Shown here: one piece after another, positions 1-12,314 of the stretch
Numbering within the stretch: position 1 is the stretch's first letter
Layout: every line of letters starts with the position of its first letter
Origin: Dryomyza anilis
Taxonomy: Eukaryota > Arthropoda > Insecta > Diptera > Dryomyzidae
Direction: 5' to 3'
Length of the DNA: 64,000 nt
NCBI GenBank assembly: GCA_951804985.1
Contig: OX638132.1
Coordinates: 24,590,617-24,654,616, forward strand
Position numbers and translations under genes: made by a program
Notes under the pieces: generated by a model
The model's input: the letters and a program-made list of their open reading frames with translations, nothing else
Told to the model about the DNA's origin: nothing
Databases searched by the model: none

Positions 1-1289
1 TACGACGCTGCGTTTAGAAGATATGAAGAATCTTGACTCAACAGCCGATCTCTCCAAGACCAGTTGATCAAATTTAATGAATTTTGCAGTAACTAATCTT
101 CTCTAAAATCACTATTTAATAAGCCTACTTTGACCCCTCTACGACGCTCCGTATAGAAGATATGAAGGATTTAAGAAAATCTTGACTCAACAGCCGATCT
201 CTCCAAGAACAGTGGATCAAATTTAATGAATTTTGCAGTAACTAATCTTCTCTAAAATCACTATTTAATAAGCCTACTTTGACCCTTCTACGACGCTCCG
301 TTTAAAAGATATGAAGGCTTTAATAAAATCTTGACTCAACAGCCGATCTCTCCAAGACCAGTGGATCAAATTTAATGAATTTTGCAATAACTAATCTTCT
401 CTAAAATCACTATTTAATAAGCCTACGTTGACCCCTCTACGACGCTGCGTTTAGAAGATATGAAGAATCCTTACTCAACAGCCGATCTCTCCAAGACCAG
501 TTGATCAAATTCAATGAATTTTGCAGTAACTAATCTTCTCTAAAATCACTATTTAATAAGCCTACTTTGACCCCTCTACGACGCTGCGTTTAGAAGATAT
601 GAAGAATCTTGACTCAACAGCCGATCTCTCCAAGACCAGTGGATCAAATTTAATGAATTTTGCAATAACCAATCTTCTCTAAAATCACTATTTAATAAGC
701 CTACTTTGACCCCTCTACGACGTTCCGTTTAGAAGATATGAAGGATTTAAGAAAATCTTGACTCAACAGCCCATCTCTCCAAGACCAGTGGATCAAATTT
801 AATGAATTTTGCAGTAACTAATCTTCTCTAAAATCACTATTTAATAAGCCTACTTTGACCCCTCTACGACGTTCCGTTTAGAAGATATGAAGGATTTAAG
901 AAAATCTTGACTCAACAGCCGATCTCTCCAAGACCAGTGGATCAAATTCAATGAATTTTGCAGTAACTAATCTTCTCTAAAATCACTATTTAATAAGCCT
1001 ACTTTGACCCCTCTACGACGCTCCGTATAGAAGATATGAAGGCTTTAATAAAATCTTGACTCAACAGCCGATCTCTGCAAGACCAGTTGATCAAATTCAA
1101 TGAATTTTGCAGTAACTAATCTTCTCTAAAATCACTATTTAAAAAGTCTACTTTGACCCCTCTACGACGCTCCGTTTAGAAGATATGAAAGATTTAAGAA
1201 AATCTTGACTCAACAGCCGATCTCTCCAAGACCAGTGGATCAAATTTAATGAATTTTGCAGTAACTAATCTTCTCTAAAATCACCATTT

Positions 1290-2712
1290 AATAAGTTTAC
1301 TTTGACCCCTCTACGACGCTCCGTTTAGAAGATATGAAGAATTTAAGAAAATCTTGACTCAACAGCCGATCTCTCCAAGACTAGTAGATCAAATTTAATG
1401 AATTTTGCAGTAACTAATCTTCTCTAAAATCACTATTTAATAAGCCTACTTTGACCCCTCTACGACGCTCCGTATAGAAGATATGAAGGATTTAAGAAAA
1501 TCTTGACTCAACAGCCGATCTCTCCAAGAACAGTGGATCAAATTTAATGAATTTTGCAGTAACTAATCTTCTCTAAAATCACTATTTAATAAGCCTACTT
1601 TGACCCTTCTACGACGCTCCGTTTAAAAGATATGAAGGCTTTAATAAAATCTTGACTCAACAGCCGATCTCTCCAAGACCAGTGGATCAAATTTAATGAA
1701 TTTTGCAATAACTAATCTTCTCTAAAATCACTATTTAATAAGCCTACTTTGACCCCTCTACGACGCTGCGTTTAGAAGATATGAAGAATCTTGACTCAAC
1801 AGCCGATCTCTCCAAGACCAGTGGATCAAATTTAATGAATTTTGCAATAACTAATCTTCCCTAAAATCACTATTTAATAAGCCTACTTTGACCCCTCTAC
1901 GACGCTCCGTATAGAAGATATGAAGGATTTAAGAAAATCTTGACTCAACAGCCGATCTCTTCAAGAACAGTGGATCAAATTTAATGAATTTTGCAGTAAC
2001 TAATCTTCTCTAAAATAACTATTTAATAAGCCTACTTTGACCCTTCTACGACGCTCCGTTTAGAAGATATGAAGGATTTAATATATTTTATTTTCAAAAA
2101 TCGATTTTAAAATTCAGAGAAATTTCGCCTACTTTGACGCCTCTACGACGCTCCGTTTAGAAGATATGAAGGATTTAAGAAAATCTTGACTCAACAGCCG
2201 ATCTCTCCAAGACCAGTGGATCAAATTTAATGAATTTTTTAATAACTAATCTTCTCTAAAATCACTGTTGAAAAAGCCTACCTTGACCGCTCTACGACGC
2301 TCCGTTTAGAAGATATGAACGATTTAAGAAAATCTTGGCTCAACAGCCGATCTCTCCAAGACCAGCGGATCAAAGTTAATGAATTTTGCAATAACTAATC
2401 TTCTCTAAAATCACTATTTAATAAGCCTACTTTGACCCCTCTACGACGCTCCGTTTAGAAGATATGAAGGATTTAATATATTTTATTTTCAAAAATCGAT
2501 TTTAAAATTCAGAGAAATTTCGCCTACTTTGACGCCTCTACGACGCTCCGTTTAGAAGATATGAAGGATTTAAGAAAATCTTGACTCAACAGCCGATCTC
2601 TCCAAGACCAGTGGATCAAATTTAATGAATTTTGCAGTGACTAATCTTCTCTAAAATCACTATTTAATAAGCCTACTTTGACCCCTCTACGACGCTCCGT
2701 TTAGAAGATATG
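1290..2712. repeat. Higher-order unit of the satellite, copy 1
   Basis: A run of diagnostic variant monomers reappears 2641 bp downstream. Examples: CTAGTAGATC near 1381 and CTAGTACATC near 4022; the GTATAG monomer at 1461 and 4102; the GTTTAAAAG monomer at 1610 and 4251; the short monomer at 1759 and 4400; CTTGGCTCAACAG near 2334 and 4975. The offset is constant over about 1.4 kb, which shows block duplication rather than independent monomer drift. A three-monomer part of the same block also occurs at 140-576, an offset of 1321 bp, about half the larger period. Confidence 0.88.
2047..2143. repeat. 97-bp chimeric satellite monomer (type B), first of about ten
   Basis: It shares the first 32 bp (TACGACGCTC to GGATTTA) and the last 18 bp or so with the 149-bp monomer, but the middle is a different sequence containing ATATATTTTATTTTC and ATCGATTTTAAAATTCAGAG. 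Other copies start near 2442, 2688, 4688, 5083, 6069, 6760, 8836, 9380 and 9775. Because both edges are satellite sequence, it looks like a monomer whose core was replaced and then amplified with the array. Confidence 0.9.
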
Positions 2713-3929
2713 AAGGATTTAATATATTTTATTTTCAAAAATCGATTTTAAAATTCAGAGAAATTTCGCCTACTTTGACGCCTCTACGACGCTCCGTTTA
2801 GAAGATATGAAGGATTTAAGAAAATCTTGTCTCAACAGCCGATCTCTCCAAGACCAGTGGATCAAATTTAATGAATTTTGCAATAACCAATCTTCTCAAA
2901 ATCACTATTTAATAAGCCTACTTTGACCCTTCTACGATGCTCCGTTTAGAAGATATGAAGGCTTTAAGAAAATTTTGACTCAACAGCCGATCTCTCCAAG
3001 ACCAGTGGATCAAATTTAATGAATTTTGCAGTAACTAATCTTCTCTAAAATCACTATTTAATAAGCCTACTTTGACCCCTCTGCGACGCTCCGTTTAGAA
3101 GATATGAAGGATTTAAGAAAATCTTGACTCAACAGCCGATCTCTCCAAGAACAGTGGATCAAATTTAATGAATTTTGCAGTAACTAATCTTCTCTAAAAT
3201 CACTATTTAATAAGCCTACTTTGACCCCTCTAGATATGAAGGATTTAATAAAATCTTGACTCAACAGCCGATCTCTCCAAGACCAGTGGATCAAATTTAA
3301 TGAATTTTGCAGTAAATAATCTTCTCTAAAATCACTATTTAATAATCCTACTTTGACCCCTCTACGACGCTCCGTTTAGAAGATATGAAGGATTTAAGAA
3401 AATCTTGACTCAACAGCCGATCTCTCCAAGACCAGTGGATCAAATTTAATGAATTTTGCAATAACTAATCTTCTCTAAAATCACTATTTAATAAGCCTAC
3501 TTTGACCCATCTACGACGCTCTGTTTATAAGTTATGACGGATTAAAAAAAATCTTGAGTCAACAGCCGATCTCTTCAAGACCAGTGGATCAAATTCAATG
3601 AATTTTGCAGTAACTTATCTTCTCTAAAATCACTATTTAATAAGTCTACATTGAACCTTCTACGACGCTCCGTTTAGTAGCTATGAAGGATTTAAGAAAA
3701 TCTTGACTCAACAGCCGATCTCTTCAAGACCAGTGGATCAACTTTAATGAATTTTGCAATAACTAATCTTCTCTAAAATCACTATTTAACAAGCCTACCT
3801 TGACCCTTCTACGACGCTCCGTTTAGAAGTTATGAAGGCTTTAATAAAATCTTGACTCAACAGCCGATCTCTCCAAGACCAGAAATTTAATGAATTTTGC
3901 AGTAACTAATCTTCTCTAAAATCACTATT

Positions 3930-5353
3930 TAATAAGTTTACTTTGACCCCTCTACGACGCTCCGTTTAGAAGATATGAAGAATTTAAGAAAATCTTGACT
4001 CAACAGCCGATCTCTCCAAGACTAGTACATCAAATTTAATGAATTTTGCAGTAACTAATCTTCTCTAAAATCACTATTTAATAAGCCTACTTTGACCCCT
4101 CTACGACGCTCCGTATAGAAGATATGAAGGATTTAAGAAAATCTTGACTCAACAGCCGATCTCTCCAAGAAAAGTGGATCAAATTTAATGAATTTTGCAG
4201 TAACTAATCTTCTCTAAAATCACTATTTAATAAGCCTACTTTGACCCTTCTACGACGCTCCGTTTAAAAGATATGAAGGCTTTAATAAAATCTTGACTCA
4301 ACAGCCGATCTCTCCAAGACCAGTGGATCAAATTTAATGAATTTTGCAATAACTAATCTTCTCTAAAATCACTATTTAATAAGCCTACTTTGACCCCTCT
4401 ACGACGCTGCGTTTAGAAGATATGAAGAATCTTGACTCAACAGCCGATCTCTCCAAGACCAGTGGATCAAATTTAATGAATTTTGCAATAACTAATCTTC
4501 TCTAAAATCACTATTTAATAAGCCTACTTTGACCCCTCTACGACGCTCCGTATAGAAGATATGAAGGATTTAAGAAAATCTTGACTCAACAGCCTATCTC
4601 TTCAAGAACAGTGGATCAAATTTAATGAATTTTGCAGTAACTAATCTTCTCTAAAATCACTATTTAATAAGCCTACTTTGACCCTTCTACGACGCTCCGT
4701 TTAGAAGATATGAAGGATTTAATATATTTTATTTTCAAAAGTCGATTTTAAAATTCAGAGAAATTTTGCCTACTTTGACGCCTCTACGACGCTCCGTTTA
4801 GAAGATATGAAGGATTTAAGAAAATCTTGACTCAACAGCCGATCTCTCCAAGACCAGTGGATCAAATTTAATGAATTTTTCAATAACTAATCTTCTCTAA
4901 AATCACTGTTGAAAAAGCCTACCTTGACCGCTCTACGACGCTCCGTTTAGAAGATATGAACGATTTAAGAAAATCTTGGCTCAACAGCCGATCTCTCCAA
5001 GACCAGCGAATCAAATTTAATGAATTTTGCAATAACTAATCTTCTCTAAAATCACTATTTAATAAGCCTACTTTGACCCCTCTACGACGCTCCGTTTAGA
5101 AGATATGAAGGATTTAATATATTTTATTTTCAAAAATCGATTTTAAAATTCAGAGAAATTTCGCCTACTTTGACGCCTCTACGACGATCCGTTTAGAAGA
5201 TATGAAGGATTTAAGAAAATCTTGACTCAACAGCCGATCTCTCCAAGACCAGTGGATCAAATTTAATGAATTTTGCAGTGACTAATCTTCTCTAAAATCA
5301 CTATTTAATAAGCCTACTTTGACCCCTCTACGACGCTCCGTTTAGAAGATATG
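3930..5353. repeat. Higher-order unit of the satellite, copy 2
   Basis: Second copy of the block at 1290-2712, at offset 2641. After about 5353 the match jumps to about 2958 (offset about 2395), so copy 2 lacks one 97-bp plus one 149-bp monomer that copy 1 has at 2712-2957. This is what unequal exchange within an array would leave. Confidence 0.82.
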
Positions 5354-7460
5354 AAGGCTTTAAGAAAATCTTGACTCAACAGCCGATCTCTCCAAGACCA
5401 GTGGATCAAATTTAATGAATTTTGCAGTAACTAATCTTCTCTAAAATCACTATTTAATAAGCCTACTTTGACCCCTCTACGACGCTCCGTTTAGAAGATA
5501 TGAAGGATTTAAGAAAATCTTGACTCAACAGCCGATCTCTCCAAGAACAGTGGATCAAATTTAATGAATTTTGCAATAACTAATCTAAAATCACTATTTA
5601 ATAAGCCTACTTTGACCCTTCTACGACGCTCCGTTTAGAAGATATTAAGGCTTTAATAAAATCTTGACTCAACAGCCGATCTCTCCAAGACCAGTGGATC
5701 AAATTTAATGAATTTTGCAATAACTAATCTTCTCAAAAATCACTATTAAATAAGCCTACTTTGACCCCTCTACGACGCTCCGTTTAGAAGATATGAAGGA
5801 TTTAAGAAAATCTTGACTCAACAGCCGATCTCTCCAAGACCAGTGGATCAAATTTAATAAATTTTGCAGTAACTAATCTTCTCTAAAATCACTATTTAAT
5901 AAGCCTACTTTGACCCTTCTACGACGCTCCGTTTAGAAGATATGAAGGATTTAAAAAAATCTTGACTCAACAGCCGATCTCTCCAAGACCAGTGAATCAA
6001 ATTTAATGAATTTTGCAGTAACTAATCTTCTCTAAAATCACTATTTATTAAGTTTACTTTGACCCTTCTACGACGCTCCGTTTAGAAGATATGAAGGATT
6101 TAATATATTTTATTTTCAAAAATCGATTTTAAAATTCAGAGAAATGAGCCTACTTGGACCGCTCTACGATGCTCCGTTTAGAAGATATGAAGGATTTAAG
6201 AAAATCTTGACTCAACAGCCGATCTCTCCAAGACTAGTGGATCAAATTAAATGTATTTTGCAGTAACTAATCTTCTCTAAAATCACTATTTAATAAGTTT
6301 ACTTTGACCCCTCTACGACGCTCCGTTTAGAAGATATGAAGGATTTAAGAAAATCTTGACTCAACAGCCGATCTCTCCAAGACTAGTGGATCAAATTAAA
6401 TGTATTTTGCAGTAACTAATCTTCTCTAAAATCACTATTTAATAAGTTTACTTTGACATCTCTACGACGCTCCGTTTAGAAGATATGAAGGATTTAAGAA
6501 AATCTTGACTCAACAGCCGATCTCTCCAAGACCAGTGGATCAAATTTAATTAATTTTGCAGTAACTAATCTTCTCTAAAATCACTATTTAATAAGCCTAC
6601 TTTGCCCTTCTACGACGCTCCGTTTAGAAGATATAAAGGATTTAAGAAAATCTTGACTCAACAGCCGATCTCTCCAAGACCAGTGGATCAAATTTAATGA
6701 ATTTTGCAGTAACTAATCTTCTCTAAAATCACTATTTAATAAGTTTACTTTGACCCCTCTACGACGCTCCGTTTAGAAGATATGAAGGATTTAATATATT
6801 TTATTTTCAAAAATCTATTTTAAAATTCAGATAAATGTCGCCTACTTTGACCGCTCTACGGTGCTCCGTTTAGAAGTTATGAAGGATTTAAGAAAATCTT
6901 GACTCAACAGCCGATCTCTCCAAGACTAGTGGATCAAATTTAATGTATTTTGCAGTAACTAATCTTCTCTAAAATCACTATTTAATAAGTTTACTTTGAC
7001 CCCTCTACGACGCTCCGTTTAGAAGGTATGAAGGATTTAAGAAAATCTTGACTCAACAGCCGATCTCTCCAAGACTAGTGGATCAAATTTAATTAATTTT
7101 AAAGTAAATAATCTTCTCTAAAATCACTATTTAATAAGCCTACTTTGACCCCTCTACGACGCTCCGTTTAGAAGATATGAAGGATTTAAGAAAATCTTGA
7201 CTCAACAGCCGATCTCTCCAAGACCAGTGGATCAAATTTAATTAATTTTGCAGTAAATAATCTTCTCTAAAATCACTATTTAATAAGCCTACTTTGACCC
7301 TTCTACGAGATATGAAGGATTTAAAAAATCCGGACTCAACAGCCGATCTCTCCAAGACCAGTAGATCAAATTTAATGAAGTTTGCAGTAACTAATCTTCT
7401 CTAAAATCACTATTTAGTAAGCCTACTTTGACCCCTCTACGACGCTCCGTTTAGAAGATA

Positions 7461-8220
7461 CTAGCTGGACCCGTGCACGACTCGTGCCAAGATTTGGTGA
7501 ATGCAAGGATATGGAGTGATTTTATTAATATAAAGAACATATTTATTATGAATTTATGTGAATTTTAGAGTGGTGAATTTTAGTGTGGTGAGTTTTAGTG
7601 TAGTGAATTTTAGTGTGGTGAGTTTAGTGTTGTGAGTTTTAGTGTGGTGAATTTTGGTGTGGTAAGTTTTGTTGTGGTGAATTTTAGAGTGGTGAGTTTT
7701 AGGGTGGTGTGTTTTAGTGTGGTGAGTTTGAGTGTGGTGAATTTAAGAGTGGTGAGTTTTAGTTTGGTGAGTTTTAGTTTGGTGAATTTCGGTGTGGTGA
7801 GTTTAAAGAATTTGGGATGGTTGGTATACCCAGGTGTGAAATATCATAAGATCACTACAAAGATCACTATAATATCTGTTGAAATACACCATCTGGAAAA
7901 TGTACCTTCTATGGGGGGTGCCACGCCCAGTGGTCTAATACCGCCCACATTCCGCGAGACCGTTTAGAATGGTTATATATAACGCTGACCAGAATTTCAT
8001 TAAATTTGCTATGTTAATTGCGGACATAATGTGTTTTTAATTTTTGGGTTATATGGGAGGTGCCACGCCCACGCCACCAATCTCACCGAGATATAGCCTA
8101 TACTCTGCCCAGACCCAACATACATGTTGTGTCAAAATTTGATTGAATTCGGTTCAGCCGTTTTGACGCCTATTCGGAACATACAGACATACATACTTAC
8201 ATTCGCAAATATATAGTAGA
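7461..8220 (-). mobile_element. Non-autonomous Helitron A, inserted in the satellite
   Basis: On the minus strand it starts 5'-TCTACTATATATTTGCG (8220) and ends in a short hairpin (GCACGAGTCGTGC) about 14 nt before the terminal CTAG (7461-7464). A 5' TC, a 3' CTRR preceded by a hairpin, and insertion between A and T with no target duplication are the defining Helitron features. Flanks AGAAGATA (to 7460) and TAAAGGATTT (from 8221) rejoin into a normal satellite monomer. The interior holds a 15-bp minisatellite (TCACCACACTAAAAT-like, 7560-7805) and two copies of a GGGCGTGGCACCTCCCATA module. No Rep or helicase coding is present, so it depends on an autonomous partner elsewhere. Confidence 0.9.
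7560..7805. repeat. 15-bp minisatellite inside Helitron A
   Basis: About 16 imperfect copies of TGGTGAGTTTTAGTG. The period is a multiple of three, so it leaves an artificial open frame of repeated V-V-S-F-S residues (7632-7967); this is not a gene. The same minisatellite occurs in Helitrons B, C, D and E. Confidence 0.9.
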
Positions 8221-9975
8221 TAAAGGATTTAAGAAAATCTTGACTCAACAGCCGATCTCTCCACGACTAGTGGATCAAATTTAATGTATTTCGCAGTAAC
8301 TACTTCTCTAAAATCACTATTTAAATAGCCTACTTTGACCCCTCTACGACGCTCCGTTTAGAAGATATGAAGGATCTAAGAAAATCTTGACTCAACAGCC
8401 GATCTCTCCAAGACCAGTGGATCAAATTTAATGAATTTTGCAGTAACTAATCTTCTTTAAAATCAATATTTAATAAGCCTACTTTGACCCCTCTACGACG
8501 CTCCGTTTAGAAGATATGATGGATTTAAGAAAATCTTGACTCAACAGCCGATCTCTCCCAGACCAGTGGATCAAATTTAATGAATTTTGCAGTAACTAAT
8601 CTTCTCTAAAATCACTATTTAATAAGTCTACTTTGACCCCTCTACGACGCTCCGTTTAGAAGATATGAAAAATTTAAGAAAATCTTGACTCAACAGCCGA
8701 TCTCTCCAAGACCAGTGGATCAAATTTAATTAATTTTGCAATAACTAATCTTCTCTAAAATCACTATTTAATAAACCTACTTTGACCCCTCTACGACGCT
8801 CCGTTTAGAAGATATGAAGTTTACTTTGACCCCTCTACGACGCTCCGTTTAGAAGATATGAAGGATTTAATATATTTTATTTTCAAAAATCGATTTTAAA
8901 ATTCAGAGAAATGTCGCCTACTTTGACCGCTCTACGATGCTCCGTTTAGAAGATATGAAGGTTTTAAGAAAATCTTGACTCAACAGCCGATCTCTCCAAG
9001 ACCAGTGGATCAAATTTAATGAATTTTGCAGTAACTAATCTTCTCTAAAATCACTATTTAATAAGTTTACTTTGACCCCTCTACGACGCTCCGTTTAGAA
9101 GATATGAATGATTTAAGAAAATCATGACTCAACAGCCGATCTCTCCAAGACCAGTGGATCAAATTTAATTAATTTTGCATTGAATAATCTTCTCTAAAAT
9201 CACTATTTAATAAGCCTACTTTGACCCTTCTACGACGCTCCGTTTAGAAGATATGAAGGATTTAAGAAAATCTTGACTCAACAGCCGATCTCTCCAAGAC
9301 CAGTGGATCAAATTTAATGAATTTTGCAGTAACTAATCTTCTCTAAAATCACTATTTAATAAGTTTACTTTGACCCCTCTACGACGCTCCGTTTAGAAGA
9401 TATGAAGGATTTAATATATTTTATTTTCAAAAATCGATTTTAAAATTCAGAGAAATGTCGCCTACTTTGACCGCTCTACGGTGCTCCGTTTAGAAGTTAT
9501 GAAGGATTTAAGAAAATCTTGAGTCAACAGCCGATCTCTCCAATACCAGTGGATCAAATTTAATGAATTTTGCAGTAACTAATCTTCTCTAAAATCGCTA
9601 TTTAAATAGCCTACTTTGACCCCTATACGACACTCCGTTTAGAAGATATAAAGGATTTAAGAAAATCTTCACTCAACAGCCGATCTCTCCAAGACCAGTG
9701 GATCAAATTTAATGAATTTTGCAGTAATTAATCTTCTCTAAAATCACTATTTAACAAGCCTACTTTGACCCCTCTACGACGCTCCGTTTAGAAGATATGA
9801 AGGATTTTATATATTTTATTTTCAAAAATCGATTTTAAAATTCAGAGAAATTTCGCCTACTTTGACCGCTCTACGGTGCTCCGTTTAGAAGTTATGAAGA
9901 ATTTAAGAAAATCTTGACTCACCAGCAGATCTCTCCAAGACCAGTGGATCAAATTTAATGAATTTTGCAGTAACT
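8221..9975. repeat. 149-bp satellite array, right block and end
   Basis: Resumes in the same phase as the block to the left of Helitron A. It includes a 97-bp monomer at 8836, 9380 and 9775 and an internally deleted monomer near 8817. The array stops inside a monomer at about 9975 (after GCAGTAACT), where it meets TTACTTACTTACTTAAATGG. This is the only array edge in the window. Confidence 0.95.
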
Positions 9976-10060
9976 TACTTACTTACTTAAATGGCCCTTA
10001 CAACCGTGGGTCGGTTTTGGCCGCTGAGATCAAGCCGCGCCAGTCGGATAAAATTTTACT
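9970..10060. repeat. GC-richer segment at the satellite edge, possibly an interspersed repeat fragment
   Basis: A short (CTTA)n run followed by about 70 bp that are much more GC-rich than the surroundings (TGGCCGCTGAGATCAAGCCG and CGCCAGTCGG can be read). It resembles short interspersed sequences I recall from fly genomes that begin with ACTTACTTA and contain GGCGCGCCAGTCG, but the identification is from memory and weak. 10061-10253 beyond it is featureless AT-rich DNA. Confidence 0.35.
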
Positions 10061-10261
10061 TAATGTAAGACCTACAAATTTAGCATGCCCCTTAATACTA
10101 GAAAAAATATATTTTTCAGTATTTTAAAGATTTCGATAGTTGGAAATTACTAGAGATTCTACTCGTTTCGACATTTTTTTCGGTGATTCTTTAATTTTTG
10201 ATCAAAATTATTTTTTTTTAATATGAAATGTGTTGGTACTTTCGTACTATTACATTAAAAT

Positions 10262-11496
10262 CAAGGATTGAAACCTAAACGAATAACGGTTTCGATTTCG
10301 GTTTTGGTTTTTTTCGCATTTCGGTTTCGGTTACGGTTTCGGTTTTAGGTTTTTATTACGAAACGGTTTCGGTATACCGGTTCCAAGTTACGGTTTCGGT
10401 TTTGATTTCGGTTTTTGATTGTGCAAATTGTTATATTGGGTAAAGTGGGAAACGTAATTTAACAATGTTTGTTCTTATTTTAGTGAAAATATTGTGTTAT
10501 ATGAATTGTTTAATTGATTTCGCCAAGAAAAAAATTCAATCGTGACCACAAGTCAATGAAAAGTAACATTTTGACTTCACCTGAGATATGATCTGTATTG
10601 CAGAGGAGAGCCGAGAAGCGAACCTTAAATAAAAGCAAGAAGAACACATCGGTAAATGTTCTGAAACTTCATGAAAAGAAGAATTATTTACAATTTCCAT
10701 CCAGAAAACCAAAGAAATTAAATTTCAACAATTCAGTGAATTGCAATATCCGCCAATAAATATCTGCCTTTATACTTGAAATGTTCGAACTTGAACTTTA
10801 CTTTCCTTATTAGTTACTAATTTTTTCTTGTATCACCATTGTTTTTTTGTTACCTTATTATAAGTATCCCTAATATATATATGTCCGAAATTTAGGTGTT
10901 TTGAAAAAATCATTCAAAAATCAATCAAACTCAGACTCATAAATGGTATTCTATTGAATAGATCCTTTAAAAGAATTCAAATGAACTTTTCAAAACTTGT
11001 CCCACTATATTTTACTAATATAATAATTAAAAAACAATATCATTCAAAATTTAATCATTTTTTAACAAAAAAATTGTGATTGGAGTTGCTGGTGTTTTGT
11101 TGTTAATTCGATTTACCGCTACACAAATTAATAAAAAAAAAACAAATTTCAGACTAAAGACTGTTATTTGGAAACAATGTTACTCAAAAAACCACATGTG
11201 AATTTTTGTACAACAAAAAAAAATAATTTTGGGAACTCAAAATTTTATTAAATGACATTTAAACATGCCTTGTACTTAAGATTTTCTATATAAAATAAAA
11301 TATGTTTTCCTGTTTATTTTTATGCTTTTTTAAAAACAGTTTTAAACCGGTATAAAACAAAAACCGTTTATTTCGGTTTTGGATATCGGCTTATTTCTGA
11401 TTTTCGTATAACGGTTTCGGTTACGGTTTCGGTTTTAAAAATGAAACGGTTTTAAACGGATATCGGTTTTGGTTTTGGTTACGGTTTCAATCCTTG
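10262..11496. mobile_element. hAT-type DNA transposon, non-autonomous, with 8-bp TSD
   Basis: Ends are inverted: CAAGGATTGAAACC at 10262 and GGTTTCAATCCTTG ending at 11496, followed inward by many ACCGAAACCG-type repeats. The flanks are identical 8-mers, ATTAAAAT at 10254-10261 and 11497-11504, fitting the hAT target consensus nTnnnnAn; CAAGG fits the hAT terminal CA(A/G)GG. The 1235-bp body has no transposase frame. Its interior from about 10425 to 11010 is related to the repeat at 12315-12985, so the element either carries that repeat or was invaded by it. A second, half copy is at 41462-41822. Confidence 0.88.
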
Positions 11497-11504
11497 ATTA
11501 AAAT

Positions 11505-12314
11505 ATCAATTAATTTCAATCGGTAATTCAATCGTTCGTTTTAAATAAAATAATTTAAAACACACAGAAAAAGCAATACCCTTGTTGAAATAGGTATACT
11601 CTCTAGTATTGTCAATGATTTAAAATATAAAATTTATTTTTACTAAATATGCCTTTCCGATGATTTCATAAATTGCCCTTATTTTCTAAATTTTTCAAAT
11701 TTAACAGTTTATTTTAACCAAACCATAAACGGTATTTAGGTGGACTTAATGCCATAGCATTCCTTGATTTATTCCTGGAGTATAACCGTATTAATTTTAA
11801 ATCAATAGCTGTCTAGTCTTTTCATAAAAAATGTTTTTTGTGAAATGCAGTGAAAAATGCAAAAAACATAAATTGCATTTTCTCAAAAAAATTTACTTAA
11901 AGGGAAAAAACTAAAAACGCAGTTCGAATCAGCATATTAAAATTATATGGAAATGATATAAATGAAAACAGGGAGAATTTTATGCCAAACAGTGTAATTT
12001 TTCTCAATTTATAATATCTAATAAATGTCACACAACATTAGAAAATTAAGAAATGATTTTTGTTCTTGTGGGACATGGGGTAATGTAATTCGAAAAATAA
12101 AAATTTTAAAGTGCTTCTTAATATGACATCAACTTTTTCATCCATGACTATAATCAAATTAATACCTTTTTACTGCATTTCGAGAAGGAGTGAAAAAAAT
12201 GTTTTAGAGTGCTGGTGTTTGCTATCAAACAGTGGGTACTTTTATCGTTTCTAATTAAAACTATTGAAATACAAACGGTGTTTTCAAATATTTTGACATA
12301 ACTTAATTGCTGTT
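11505..12314. other. AT-rich DNA without recognisable features
   Basis: About 800 bp of AT-rich sequence between the hAT element and the next repeat. I see no long frame, no clear terminal repeats and no tandem structure. Confidence 0.6.

Larger units (their letters stand above)
1..7460. repeat. 149-bp satellite array, left block (continues beyond the window)
   Basis: About 50 head-to-tail monomers. The standard monomer starts TACGACGCTCCGTTTAGAAG and ends CCTACTTTGACCCCTC; starts at 140 and 289 give the 149-bp period. A short monomer (139 bp, starting at 1, 438, 577, 1759, 4400) has GCTGCG in place of GCTCCG and lacks about 10 bp after GATATGAAG. A third type is 97 bp (listed separately). 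A few monomers are internally deleted, for example near 3231 and 7309. No frame stays open for 60 codons in this block, so it is non-coding. Such arrays are typical of pericentromeric or other heterochromatin; that location is inference. The left end of the array is not in the window. Confidence 0.97.

Noticed and set aside
7632..7967. Open frame of 111 codons with repeated V-V-S-F
   Set aside because: It is the 15-bp minisatellite of Helitron A read in frame; the same artefact appears at 15947-16488.
1..9975. CRISPR-like array (regular repeats)
   Set aside because: There are no unique spacers; whole 149-bp units are repeated, and the DNA is clearly eukaryotic.
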